DNA from: Hanleya hanleyi
Lineage: Eukaryota > Mollusca > Polyplacophora > Lepidopleurida > Hanleyidae
Direction: 5' to 3'
NCBI GenBank assembly: GCA_036873755.1
Contig: JAVTVY010025178.1
Span: forward strand, 1-64,000
DNA: 64,000 bases
This document shows, piece after piece, positions 47,805-59,210 of the stretch. The position numbers were made by a program, and so were the translations under genes. A model generated the notes under the pieces. The model was not told the origin of the DNA. It searched no databases and worked only from the letters and a program-made list of their open reading frames with translations. How positions within the stretch are numbered: the stretch's first letter is position 1; the number at the start of each line of letters is the position of its first letter.

Positions 47805-48080
47805 TATACGAGAAACATGAAAAAGTGTGATTTTCTGATGACCTCACATGTTCGCCAGTTTGAATAAAACCATCATATTTCAAGCTGAAAACTATGCAAA
47901 TATGTTCAAAATATACGTAAGGTCATAGGCTTTGATGTGAAATCCCTTGGAGTTAACAAATTTGCACTCTAAGATAAGATAATGTCTTTTAGATGAACAA
48001 CCTGAAAAGGCGCGATTTATGGATGCCCCTACATAATCGCTATTTCGAATTAAAGCACCACGGTTAATCACTAGAATTTA
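47805..48080 (+). repeat. ~190-bp tandem repeats (second block)
   Basis: The unit interrupted by PLE3 resumes (TACGAGAAACATGAAAAAGT), followed by CGCCAGTTTGAATAAAACC (47855) and CGCTATTTCGAATTAAAGC (48047). Confidence 0.75.
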
Positions 48081-48574
48081 TGAAATGGGCTCCAAATTAG
48101 CCCAATATAATATTCTAAAAGCTTGAAAATCTTGGCACTCGATTCTTATTCATTCTGGTTATGCAGCGAATAGTTCAAAAGAGCGCTAAATTTCCATACC
48201 CTCTATCAACGAGGCCAGAAAGAGTTAACCCAGAGTACTTCAACCTCCAGAAAGAAAAATTGGCACCAACCATTTTCCTTATCGAGGAGGTTAAATCTAT
48301 AAGAAAATGCAAGTTGCCAATAATTTACAAAACAAAATACTCGAAGAATTATGCCCCTGCACTAAGAAGCCAAAATGTGATGTAAAGCTATTAATTGGGC
48401 ATGTTAATCGCCAATATGGTACTTCTACTGACTTCATAAATCACTGATATACATAGTATATTGTCTGCCTTAAAGCTTTCAGTTTTTCTTTTGTGTAGAA
48501 GCTTTGCTGATTTTTTTTTCTATCACAAAGGTCATCTAATTATTACATTTCAAGCGAAATAGTTGTATCGAGGT
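48081..48574. other. Interior of the long-TIR element, no recognised gene
   Basis: A 74-codon + frame (48161-48385; VQKSAKFPYPLSTRPERVNP...) has acceptable composition but no domain that I know. It is the only candidate for an element-encoded exon here and is weak. Confidence 0.35.
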
Positions 48575-49338
48575 AAATATATCAGTACAAAAAGGTAAAA
48601 AAAAAAATTAAATAAATGAAAATTTCGAAAACGACGTTTGGAGTTCATGACTTGAAGGTGGCGTCATTGTGACAGTCAGTGTGATATAAAATGCATCGTT
48701 TGATACAGCATAACCCAAATACGGCTTGTTGAAGATTTCAGCTCTCTGTTTGCGAAGATGGGCGGCTTAGTGTGGTCAAGTCATGGTATCTGCGAAAAGA
48801 AAAACACATTTTCTCGATTCTGCCGAAAAAGGGGGTAGGGTAACTTTAGGGCACATTTCGCCACGAGAGTCGGGTGACCATGGTCATATTTGGTATTGAG
48901 GAATTCCCAATGGATATCGTTAGTTTTCTGAATGCATGAAAATAACCTATCCGTTGAAATAAAGATATCAGCGAGATAATTCTAACGATATGGTTTATAG
49001 ATTTGAACAATTTTAACCTCATTTTGTACGAAATAATGGCGTGAGACCAAGGTTATCAATTACATATGGCTTTTTCTCAAGTGAATGCCTGGGTCAGTTT
49101 AGCACCTTCAATTTGGAGCCAAATATGGAGGCGCAGTTATATATTTGGTAATTATACATGCGTTTTGTCAATTTCGTTGAATATCTGGTCGAAATATCTC
49201 GTTTTTCATTCAAAATGCAGCAGCTTTGACCACTAAGACGCGCAGCTTTCAGAATCAGCACAAAATTCTGACCTAGAAAACATGCTCAAACCTTTTGGCG
49301 TCCGACGTACAATTAAAAGTGCTCTAGCTCTTGGACTA
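48575..49338 (-). repeat. Right TIR of the long-TIR element
   Basis: Inverted, diverged counterpart of 42550-43390; see there. It ends CTCTTGGACTA directly before the CTA duplication. Confidence 0.8.
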
Positions 49339-49341
49339 CTA

Positions 49342-49563
49342 CCTTGATCTCAGTTCCATCTAATGTAAGTGCTGGATCTTCGTGCTGGAAATGCTTTTTA
49401 CAAAAGTATGTACAATTTGTCCTAGCTCCGGAGAACTTGAAGCCATTTTCTAGACACCATTTCTTATTCCTATTTAGACAAAGTTTTAATGTTCCCTCAA
49501 TGTTTTGTGTAGTTTTTTCCACTACACGATATGTTTAAACCATCTACAAAGAATGAACCCTCG
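49342..49563 (-). pseudogene. LINE-D RT palm fragment (5' side of the interrupted LINE)
   Basis: The minus frame contains TLKLCLNRNKKWCLENGFKF and SGARTNCTYFCKKHFQHEDP, the RT region just after the catalytic YxDD box (W-x-x-x-NGF-x-F). Its 3' end (DGTEIKVV) continues at 42546 in KEVKFLG. 5' truncation is at about 49563. Confidence 0.85.
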
Positions 49564-49763
49564 CTAGTTCACTGTGGTCTTAGTTGATTCATATAGTGTT
49601 TGTACTTGTACTCACACCATACTATAAAATCTTTGCTGTTCTTTTTTTGTAGTTGTAGTTTGCCATGTATGACCTGTTGATGGGGAAAGTAAACTAAGTT
49701 TTCTTTGTCGCGTTATTTCTTACCAGTTTGGGACAACCACTCAACACTCGCATCTACTCTTAA

Positions 49764-50337
49764 CCCTATCTGGCCTTGGGGGTGGGGTGGGGGGCAAAAT
49801 GACCCCCCTACCAAACATTCTGTGCTATCTCCGGAACGACAAAAAATAAAGGGCTGAAACTCCGTGACTCTATAGTTTATCATATTTGGGTCATTCTGAG
49901 CCTATTTGCATAACCACCCAGCAGAGAATCATAGGCAAATTCAAGATGGCGGCCACGTGGTGTACAAGAAAAGTGATGTTTTTGTCATATTTCTTCAAAA
50001 TTTCTGCTTTTCCGCGATGAAAAGTGGGCAAAAAATATTTTATTTCACATCATATTAATTTTTACTAATTTATCATGCAGTTTTTGCGGAGAAATTGCAT
50101 AAATAAACAATTCGAAAAATCTGTCCGAAAAATCGATCAAAAATTCCGTTTCTGAAAATGACGTCACTGTGACGTCATCAAAGCGGTCATCTTGGATTTT
50201 TTACATTTACTGGTAGAGCTTGACCCAAGGGTATAGTGTGGCGAGTTTCAGCCCCCTAGCTCAAAGGGTAAGAAAAATAATTATGGGGGCCATTTTGTCC
50301 CCCCCGGCCACAAGAGGTCCTAAAAAGCCAGATAGGG
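49764..50337. mobile_element. Complete TTAA MITE with CCCTATCTGG ends, 574 bp
   Basis: TTAA at 49760-49763 and 50338-50341 flank the element. Ends CCCTATCTGGCC and GCCAGATAGGG are inverted repeats. CCC termini plus TTAA are typical of piggyBac-type elements. The interior has CAAGATGGCGGCC and two GTGACGTCA motifs but no ORF. Relatives lie inside each array unit, at 59520-59955, and as fragments at 29009-29085 and 60403-60490. Confidence 0.85.
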
Positions 50338-50439
50338 TTAACCTGATTGTGTACAAACTAAATGGCTTAGACATGTAGTTTCTGCCGGTTTTTATGAGTA
50401 TTATGGTGCATCAATCGTGAGATATGGGAGCTCACGGCT

Positions 50440-50545
50440 CTTATTTATTTGGTGCTAATACGATTTACGTCTTGAAATTGAGGACGCCATAATTCTATAT
50501 TAAAAGAAAATTGATTAAGGAATGACGGACTAGAAGCTTTTATCT
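50440..50545 (+). repeat. Pseudo-LTR-like Penelope fragment
   Basis: TTTGGTGCTAATACG and GAATGACGGACTAGAAGCTT recall the pseudo-LTR of PLE1-PLE4 (TTTGGTGCTAATACTG ... GACGGACTAGACGCTTG), with a shortened middle. Confidence 0.5.
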
Positions 50546-50687
50546 AAATCCATAATGCTGGGAATGAGCCGGATTAACATCTTCGAGTTATAATAAGACT
50601 ATAGTAGACTTTGTATGTTAACCGCATTAAACCTTTAGTTATTTTGTGAAATGGAATTGATAAGCGTGAGGTCAGAGGATTGGTGTC

Positions 50688-51230
50688 ATTGGAGCGATAT
50701 GCAAGAGGTAGAAAAAATTGACGTCTGGCGACTAAAACTCAACCATATGGCTCTGCAGGAAAGAATTCGTGACACCCAACATTCGGAGGAATGTAGGACG
50801 TAGCCTTAGTATCTCAGCCGCGCATTCATTGTTCAAGTGGAAACTATGAAGTATCCACACGGCCCCTAGCACCGACTTAAGCAGAATTAGATACGCTAGC
50901 TCGGGAAGCTGTGATGACGGATCAGCTTTAACAACTCAACTAATGTTAATGGATGAGCATCATGGACGTCTGATGGAGTAAACGCCTTAACATGGAGAAA
51001 CCTGGTTAATGCAAGAATACATAAGAAAACTAACATGTAAAATCCGACGTCGTACGGCTTAAATTTCCCACCGAAACAATACACCTACATATATTTGTCG
51101 AGTTACATGTACAGAAGGCGGGCCTCGGGGACGAACAGTTCACCAGCAGAATCCTACCATATACAGGTAATAAATTGGAGCGATATGCAAGAGGTAGGAA
51201 AAATTGACGACATTTGGCGACTAAAGAGCA
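50688..51230 (+). repeat. ~490-bp unit bounded by ~45-bp direct repeats
   Basis: TTGGAGCGATATGCAAGAGG with GACG...TGGCGACTAAA occurs at 50688 and 51176. The interior (CTAGCACCGACTTAAGC, GGATGAGCATCATGGACGTC, TCCGACGTCGTACGGCTTAA, GAGGCC-type block) also exists inverted at about 58400-58850, with the same boundary repeats. Direct repeats around a defined interior suggest a tandem or pseudo-LTR-like arrangement of a non-autonomous element. Confidence 0.65.
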
Positions 51231-54200
51231 ACAATATGACTCTACAGGAAAGAATTCGTCGACGTCGACGCATAGACGATGTGGTTTAAGAGACCCATCA
51301 GAACACTTTGTGAGTTTCCACGGAAAGAAATAAAGTGCACGGATCCTCCGCGCGGTAGCTAATTCTGTATGTCTGGCAGATGCTCGGAAGTTTCATAATA
51401 TAATGTCACAATACATTTGCTAAAGTGGCGCGGCGTGAATTATTAATCATAAAGAATAGTAGGGCATAAAAGCATGTAAAATATCCATAAAGACAAACCT
51501 ACGTCGCCAAGTATGACAGTTTAACGAAAAATATGACCATAGCGTCAGATAAAACTCTGAAAGAAATGACAGAGTGATGCTGTTAATTCATTTCCGTCTT
51601 CATAATCCTACCATTGATGGCACTGTCTGTCAACGACATGAAAAACGGGCTTTTTGCCCTGCTACTTCATATGAAGCACTGATGTGCGAACCACGGAGAT
51701 ATGTCCTTAAGGTACCTTGTTAGAAAATCAATGAAAATGAAAGCTTGGAATAACATTTTCGTCTCCCGAGGGCGTGTAATTTGCATCGTCCAATTATTTT
51801 TTTCTTTTCGTACACCTTTTGTCCGCACCTTTATCCTAGCGAAGTTTAATGAGCCTACGATTGAACTACGAGTATATACTTAGATATTAAATTAACCGTT
51901 AGTAGTATGCATATTCGTCTCTATGTGAGAGAAAAAAAACCCATAAATTGACAAATTTTCAGCTTCAACAGGTACTTCTGTAAAAATCTAACGAAAAGAT
52001 ATGGCATTCATAAGCGGAATAAAGACTATGGTTGTGGGATTGTAAAAGAGCGTAATCTGACAAGAAGTGAATTGCCCCTGATTTTCAATTGTTCTTATTG
52101 TCTTTCAATTCAAAGCATCCGAAGGTTCACGAAGGATTCTTGTCTATCACCAATACAGGATTCTTGTCTATCACCAATATCACGGAACTTTCCTACAGAA
52201 AATCGTTCGATAAGGGTATTATAAGCGCCTTGGGGCCAATTTCCCCAAGTTTGGTGATGAATGTCACACACTGATGATAAAATACGTTCGTGGAGTGCAG
52301 GATCTCTGACGCTATACTTCGTCGCATGTACATGTATCTAATTCCGACTAACACAGAGCCAGAGATCCCATTCATGATTTTATCCCAGAAATCCAGCTTT
52401 GTTCTCCTCGGTTATATTTATTTACACTGCTTAATTGATTTATACGTGAAGGGCATAGTGTTTATTATAAACAGAAGTGTGGGTGAGTTAGAGTTTAACG
52501 TCGCGTTCAGCGATATTTCGGCCATAATAGCGACGATATCACTAACTACGATATGATTGGCTGGACATGTGTCACTATCCATGTACACTCATCATGTAGG
52601 GGAAATTAATCTGCAGAGCAACAGACATGGTACAAAACTCATGCTGCTCACCCACTTGGGGGAACACTATAAGCAATTGGCGGACCACAAACAAGAACAT
52701 CTGTGAAATATTCTAGCAAGACGGGTAGGGCCCATTTCGTAGGAAACGCTTGTTGCCCCATTGATTCAATGATTCAGTTTTTCGAAACCGACAATTCAGC
52801 AACTCTACGGATTGACTTGCATCTCTGACGTTTGTGTTATACAGAACTGAGGACTATTGGGCGCTGCAGCACAATTACCATTTAGTTTAGAATTGAAGTA
52901 TTATACCTCTATTCATGGAAACAATTTAACAGTAAATTTATAGCTTCCATTATGATTTATGAGAAATCCAACGAACAAGACACAAATAAACAATCCAGTC
53001 ATTCAAGCGAAACACAACTATGTGATTTAAAACTGTTCCTGAGGTGGTTCGTTTTCAATCTTCAGGGAGGGAGGGAGGGGGAGCATTTCGTACCCGTAAA
53101 TATTTTTCTTACTCCTTGTGTGAGACGGCATAAACTTTCCACAATATATCAGGTGGGCAATGTAAAAAACAAAAACAAAACAAGATGGCCCCTCTGATTA
53201 CGTCCCATTCTAAGAAAATATCGAACATGAAATAAAATACTTTTTGGTCGTTAAACGCCTAACCGGTTTGAATTCACCCTTTATCCTCCGCTCGAACGGC
53301 TATTGCACGTATGGTCCAACCTTCAATACGGTACAATGTGTCAGCGTCAATATTTGTTCGTCTCGGAGTTAATGTGGAACGTCGTTCAACCTATAGCAAT
53401 GTTTACGATTTATTTAAAAGTCCCCGGAACCACACTTGTTGCCTGTTGTAAATGCCGTGGCAGCACCCGCGTGCTGTGTCATAATATATTTTTAACATTG
53501 AAATCTCCGCGGATAAGTAATCGATTTCCAGTAACATTAACATGTAAAAAATACGCAAAATACCGATACAGACAAGAATTTGTCGCCAAGTCTGACAACA
53601 TAACCAAAATTATGAGTATATTGTGCGATAAAACGCCGAAAGAAAAGATTAAGTGATGCCGCCAATGCATTTGTTTTTGCAGTATGGTGAATTACTGGTC
53701 GATGAAAAATTGAAAATGGATGCCCTGGTTCGGTTTATCGCACAGAGGTTACATTATTACAGCCATTTACATGATATATTTAAAAACAGAAATAATATAT
53801 ATACATATATATTGTCAAAACTGTTTTTAAGGCCGCCATCTATACACAATCATAAATGTACATTTACAGTTGTCTCTGAACATAGGTGGTTTTTATTAAA
53901 TGGATGTTCAACTTCTTTTAATCATTTTCACAACAATGGGAGCAATGCAACATATCTCCACCGTTTTTATTCAAACTTGCGAAAGCAATACCACAGATCA
54001 CATATACATGTATGTGTTAGACTGAACGTATTTAACCATTAAATACACTCAGAATAATACTGGCATTGCTTTAATCATTACGTCGGAAGCGTGTTGTCGC
54101 TGACAGCATGTTATGGAAATACATTCCCAGAGAATGTGGTCACGGGGCCTCTGGGGCAATTACGAAAATCAGATATTTCATTGAGGAAGTGAGTGAATTG

Positions 54201-54874
54201 AAACATCTATGCTGTCATTCGTGTGTATGCCAGGACAACACAAGGGTGCATCTCAAACTAAGATAAGAAAGGTTGTATAACAGGCCAGCGACGCCTGCAC
54301 ATTAGAGTACTGATGGACAAATGCAAGGCTTAGAAAAGGAGAGCTAACGCTTGAGTAACGAAATGCAATATGAACAATTCCCGAAATAAAAGATCAGTGC
54401 CTTAGTGAAACCGATGATCGCCTGTTAATTTGGCAAACATAGCCAGGAAGATACTCGAGTCCTTAACCGGCACCTGGCAACAGTAATATTTACAAAAGAA
54501 TATTATATTATTTGGGACAATGACGAATACACATTACATACTTGTACATTCACCCTTAATAATTAAAGCTGAGTTGCACATTTTAATGCTTAGGGTAAGC
54601 TGCTGGAATGGATCAGAGTGTCGCTGCACTCTGAGAAACTGTTCCGTATTTTACGTAATTAAATATAATTAATAATTACCCATGCGATATGCATTCACAC
54701 ATATTAACTCTGATTACTTGTAATATTTCGTTGTATTATTTGCCTTGTTATTGATCGAAAATATTGTGATACGATCACATTATAAATGACAAAAACATCT
54801 TCCTATGTATCCAGCTAAGGAAGCTGTGTCATTACGACCATGATCGGAGGGGTACTGTAGGTTCGCTTTCAAGA

Positions 54875-55020
54875 CTACCGGTCTGCTATCTCCTATTTTT
54901 GTGGGAGGCCCGTTGACCGGGTGGTTTAGATCGCCGACATATAATGCTGGAGATATATGCCTTAATCTGCGGGTGGCTGGTTCGAATTTTGCTCGGGACT
55001 CGATCATTTTTTTTTTGCAC
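54875..55020 (+). repeat. tRNA-derived SINE-like insertion in copy Y
   Basis: An A-box-like GGTGGTTTAGATCG (near 54920) and a B-box-like GGTTCGAATTTTGC (near 54978) are spaced as in a tRNA promoter. A T-rich run and a GCACTAGAATTTGTGCTACA tail follow. Copy X lacks ~330 bp here. Stem pairing is too poor for a functional tRNA. Confidence 0.6.
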
Positions 55021-55395
55021 TAGAATTTGTGCTACACTAAGATAGTGTAATCCAAAAATGTCAAAACTATTGTTGTTATTAGTAGGCTAAACTAGCCACT
55101 GAGCGTTTCTTGGTTAGCAATTCCAACCCGAAGTCGAACATGAAATGTCCTCAGTGAGTATGATACTGCGCCAGTATGTTGTTGGGCGTTTGTCATGTAG
55201 CTGTTTATCCAACTAATCGCCCGAGATTGGGATCTTTTGGGCGTAATTCGTGGCAAGGAGACCAAGCGGGGTGTATTTAGGATACACTATATACGATAGA
55301 TCAAATGCACCGTGGGTGACTAGTTAATATATTACAAGGAAAACATCAAAGAAAAATGGACCGAATGGATACAAATGAAAAAAAGGAGAATAATT

Positions 55396-56400
55396 ATGTC
55401 GACAATTATGCACCGATAGTTCTTGGGGGCATTGCGCTGTTTGATACCCGATTTATGTTTTTTTGTCATACGTTATATGCTGAGGTGTGCGTGAAATGGA
55501 TGAAATAGTTGAACCACTCCATAGTTGACACATTTTTAGATTTCAGTTGTATCAAACATCGTGTAAATCCAGAGATTCCCCCTTAACAACAATTTCGATC
55601 GGGATTAGCCTGCTCTTGCGAATTGTACGGAATCAGATTCAAGAAAAACACTGTGTATTTTATCGGTTTGCAATTCTTAAGGACTATAAATAAGCCCGTG
55701 AATGTGTAATACTCAGCACCTTTAGTAAGGTCAACTATTATTCTCTGTAAGCTGAAACTGTGACACATGCCTTGTATATCAATATATGATATGTGACGAG
55801 ACTCTTACTGTCCGTGTTTAGCCCACATTAATTTGTCTCACAAGGACAGCATAAGTAGATTGAGATTCAATCGTTTTGTCAGTAGAGTTGCAGACTGTCA
55901 ATATTCAATTGCTGTATAACGGGTACCGACGGATGATTAGCAGCGCTTCTAATACAGTGAATGTTCAATGAATATATTTCATTTTGGAACCAATGTACCA
56001 CCGTTATCTGTATGAACTAATCCGATGGACGGAATCAAAACAATAATATAGTCCAATCACACAATCATCGGTTGGATTATATGATTATTTGTCTGAAGTT
56101 CACAGTTTTAATGTATGACAAAATGTCCATTTCAAATCTTGGAAGTGTTTACGAGCCTGACTACAACGACGCCTTTCGAAGAATGACAAAGCAAATAGAT
56201 TATGCACTGTACATATCGGTAACAATTTGTGTTGAACTGTGATGAAATTTACCCGTTTAGGGTTCAGGTTCCTCCAAAGGCTTCCCCAATTCGGAAAAAG
56301 TCGTTTCGACTAAAATAAAGCTTCAGTCAACTACATTTCCGTTTTTTGAAACGAGCTGACAGACAAGACATCCAGAGATTAACACCTAAGTGAGATCTGA
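55396..56400. other. No gene recognised
   Basis: AT-rich DNA with short frames only (for example 55583-55768 on the minus strand). No repeat match in the window was noticed. Confidence 0.4.
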
Positions 56401-58142
56401 TTAATCAGATTTTCCCACCCTTTCAACTTTGTCAGTCTTAGATATATCGTAGAGACATAGATCTTGCACGCTACGTTCGTATTTTGCTATCAGCATGCGA
56501 TATGTATCGCCAAATTTGAGAAACTTTGAGTGGAGGCGCTTGGTGGAATAGCCCTGTTTTATGAGTTTCTGCAACAATGTTTTGTGACGTTGATTATAAT
56601 CGTCACACTTAACACAGGATCTAGCAAATGCTACTAGGCCAGATATGTATACGCCATATGCAGGTGCCACTGGAATATTACTGTCCAGAAAGAGACAGTT
56701 TACGATGTCGAAATTGTAATCATCTCTTTTGTCATAAAGTCGACGAGAGAGAATGCCCGCTTCATTTTTATAGAGATATAGATCTAAATATGATGTGCCT
56801 GTAGAGCTATCTGTAATTTCCTTCAAATTAAGTGAGGTGGTTATATCACTGCGTCATTTATATAGCGATTATCCACAGCGAGAAGATCGTCTATATAGCG
56901 TCTGGTGAATGAGAAGGAACGGGCTTTGATTGGGTCGGTTTTTGAACCGCTTATGCCGGTGCTAGGGGCCGTGTGGTCATGTCATCCAAGTTGCCACATG
57001 AACAAGTACAATAACAGCGTACCTGAGATACAACACATATCAAGAATCGTTAGATTCTTGGTATATGTGCTTTATCATAGGTTATCCAGAAGACTATACT
57101 GTGAAGTCATGTGGCTCTGTCAGTGTGTCGGCACCTCTTCTCTTATATGTGTTGTAATTTGAAAGCGCCTGCATATAGTCATATTCATAAGAGAACAGAC
57201 ACAGGTCAGCCAACATGGGTGCACAATTAGTACCCATTGAAATACCTATATGCTGCTGATATATTGTGTTGCCAAATATCACATAGATATTTTTAATGAG
57301 AAATTCAAGCAACTCTATAAACAAAGAAACATCCCATGAACGATATTTCTTGTATGTAGTAGAGCTAAACAATTTCAATATCCGCATACATTCAACGCCA
57401 GAGTTTTTAGAAATAGTGGCGCAATACCGTTCCCAAAATGCTTTTACCTCCTGAAGAGCCCTCGTCAATAGGGTTGAAAGAAGCTTTGTGGTGCAACTTC
57501 TAGAACCAGCTATGAATCTGGCTTTGTATGGTGATTTATGCATTTTGGGAGTCCAGTATACTTTTGTTATGTCGTTATGATTGGTTGGAAGACATGTACC
57601 TCTTTTCCTCAGAAACTTTTTGTGATTGTTAAATAAATCTTCCAGAGTAAATGCAGTTTGGGAGTGATTAGACGTAGTTGACGATGATATGTCTACACTC
57701 AATTCTTTAACTAGCATCTGGTAATAGTAATATTTACATTTGAATATTATATTGTTTGGAGCTTTGTCTGCTGGGACTATGACGAATTTACTCTGGAGAT
57801 TTTCTAGAACTTCTTGCGAATTGCGGTTTCTCATTACTTGCTTTGCTTGGGGAAGAGTACTTCTGTCATATGGCGGACTGTTTCAACGACCTTGCTCTTA
57901 GTGAGTATTGTAGGTTCAACTTTTTCTCGCTTAGACCAATCAATAACGTACTGTTCCAATGCAGACAGGACTATCTTCTGGTCAGCCTTCAGATTTATTC
58001 TTATCGGCTCTCTATATTTAGGTCTGTTCATCAGGAGTAATTGCAGGTCCTTATCACTCACCACGTCAAGGTCACCAGTCACAATATGTTTGCATGGTGT
58101 ATAGATAAAGTTCGACCATTCACAATCACAACATAGCCTCAT
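56401..58142 (-). pseudogene. PLE4 CxC linker and reverse transcriptase
   Basis: The minus strand shows an intact CxC (Cys-Asp-Cys; LCCDCEWSNFIYTPCKH), HIVTGDLDVV, FVIVPADKAPNN, YWTPKMHKSPYKARFIAGS and HIGISMGTNCAPMLADL (Pro to Ser). The catalytic region lies near 56890 (complement of RYIDDL coding), then YLDLYLYKNEAG and KRLHSKFLKFGDTYRML. Frames: 58142-57834, 57834-57100 and 56826-56401, with the insert between the last two. It is the best guide to the family's CxC region in this window. Confidence 0.8.
56945..57154. repeat. ~210-bp insertion in PLE4 derived partly from Penelope 3' UTR
   Basis: It splits the region between the RT motif coding for SFTKRYIDDL and YMQALSKTD, with TTTGAA on both sides as a possible duplication. 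The first half (GGTGCTAGGGGCCGTG...CTGAGATACA) resembles the PLE3 3' UTR at 47437-47520. The second half has an ACAACACATAT...ATATGTGTTGT inverted repeat. Confidence 0.6.
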
Positions 58143-58400
58143 GACGTGTATAAGTTCCAGTCAAACTCCTTGACAGCATTGGAGTAATTGAATATTTTGG
58201 TGGCTATAGATTTAGTATACTTATATGAAATGCAAGGAGGTTCTGTGAACTTAAAATAGTTTGGTCATAAATTACAAGCGTCTAGTCCGTCATTCATAAT
58301 TCAGCCGTCGTCCATTAGAGAATATCCGCGTCCATAATCCAAAGACCTATTCCATATTCCATATAACAGTATTAGCACCATATTCAAGAAGACAATCATA

Positions 58401-58860
58401 GAATTAGTCACCAGACGTCGTCAATTTTTCCCACATCTTGCATATCGCTCCAATTTATTAGCTGCACATGGTAGGATTCTGCTGGTGGAGTATTTGTCCC
58501 TGAGGCTCGCCCTCTGTATATGTAACTTTACAAATATATGTAGGTTTATTGTTTTAATTGAAGTTTTAAGCGGTACGACGTCGGACATTACAGGTTAGTT
58601 TTTATGGGTACAGTGTATACTTGCATTTAACAAGTTTTCCCCATGTTGTGGCATCAGACGTCCACGATGCTCATCCATCAACATCAAATGAGTTATTTGT
58701 TTGAGCTGATCCGTCATGACAGCTCCCGAGCTAGCGTATCTAACTCCGCTTAAGCTGGTGTTAGGGGCCGTGTTGATGCGTCAATTTGTCCGATCTCTTG
58801 CAATCGCTCCAATTTAACCCAGGTAAGTATAGAACTCAAAATGCAGCGTCAAATTGTTTT
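58401..58860 (-). repeat. Inverted copy of the 50.7-51.2 kb unit
   Basis: Boundary repeats GCATATCGCTCCAATTTATT (58440) and TTGCAATCGCTCCAATTTA (58797), with interior GGTAGGATTCTGCTGG, GTACGACGTCGGACAT and CGTCCACGATGCTCATCC, match 50688-51230 in reverse. It abuts the 5' end of PLE4. Confidence 0.65.
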
Positions 58861-59210
58861 ACAAGTGTCAAACAATAGCACTGGGTCGCTATTTTCCCCA
58901 TGAAGTATCCACGGGTGAGCTGTTTTTCATTTTCATTTCTCTTCTTTCAATATCTTCCTAAGTCTGGACTGAAAATTGAATTTTCATGACCATACTCGCA
59001 GCCATTCAGAAAAGATCGTCGAAACAGAAAACAAGAGGTTGGAAAATTTGAGTAATCAGATTTTCGGGTATAAATATCCCCTTAAAGCTTGTTTAGAAGC
59101 ATTGTAGGTAGGTTATGCATGTTTATCTAATACATTGGGCCCAAATGGTCAAGTAATTCACTCTCTTTTAATAAATAATATTGGAAATTTTGCAGACTGA
59201 CATTAAGTTA
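58861..59210. other. No gene recognised
   Basis: AT-rich DNA between two repeat fragments; no ORF or repeat signature seen. Confidence 0.4.

Larger units (their letters stand above)
45592..47806 (+). mobile_element. PLE3: Naiad-type Penelope-like copy, 5' truncated
   Basis: It begins inside the CxC codons (TGT GAA TCG) and ends at the pseudo-LTR terminus GACGCTTGTA. The flanks ...GAGCTATAC and TATACGAG... belong to one repeat unit and show a 3-5 bp duplication (TAC to TATAC). The coding region is frameshifted but covers the RT (45592-47407), followed by a ~400-bp 3' UTR. The 3' UTR includes a block also seen in PLE2, PLE4's insert and the 59.2-kb fragment. Confidence 0.85.
42550..49338. mobile_element. 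6,789-bp long-TIR DNA element inserted in LINE-D
   Basis: The ends are TAGTCCAAGAGCT... and ...AGCTCTTGGACTA. The arms run ~0.8 kb (42550-~43390 and ~48575-49338) and are diverged by perhaps a quarter of positions by eye. The LINE reading ...EIKVV | KEVKFLG is cut between codons and resumes exactly with one CTA removed. The ~5.2-kb centre has no transposase-like ORF; it holds ~190-bp tandem repeats and a Penelope-like insertion. Long TIRs plus a 3-bp duplication do not match a superfamily I can name with confidence (candidates: Harbinger-type with non-TWA target, Academ, EnSpm). It is non-autonomous. Confidence 0.8.
50560..55395 (+). repeat. Unclassified dispersed repeat, copy Y
   Basis: Collinear with X, but longer because of insertions (50688-51230 and about 54745-55075). 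The internal direct repeats are at about 51480-51690 and 53550-53760. The Naiad-like C-terminal block (CCCAAGTTTGGTGATGAATG) is at 52243. A LINE-tail-like piece (GTTTAACGTCGCGTTCAGCG) is at 52493-52540. No intact ORF. Confidence 0.7.
56401..58400 (-). mobile_element. PLE4: Naiad-type Penelope-like copy, antisense
   Basis: Minus-strand reading starts with a partial pseudo-LTR (58400-58268), joined directly to a 5'-truncated ORF (from about 58260). This is the partial-tandem arrangement typical of Penelope insertions. The ORF runs to about 56401. The usual 3' UTR is replaced by unrelated sequence, so the last codons differ (ISKTDKVERVG) from PLE3's. A ~210-bp insert lies at 56945-57154. Confidence 0.8.

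Noticed and set aside
42550..49338. Classifying the long-TIR element as a second Polinton
   Set aside because: The flanks fit a 3-bp, not a 6-bp, duplication. The terminus is TAGTCC rather than AG, and no PolB, integrase or capsid coding is present.
54875..55000. Functional tRNA gene
   Set aside because: A- and B-box-like motifs are present but the acceptor and anticodon stems do not pair; it fits a SINE head better.
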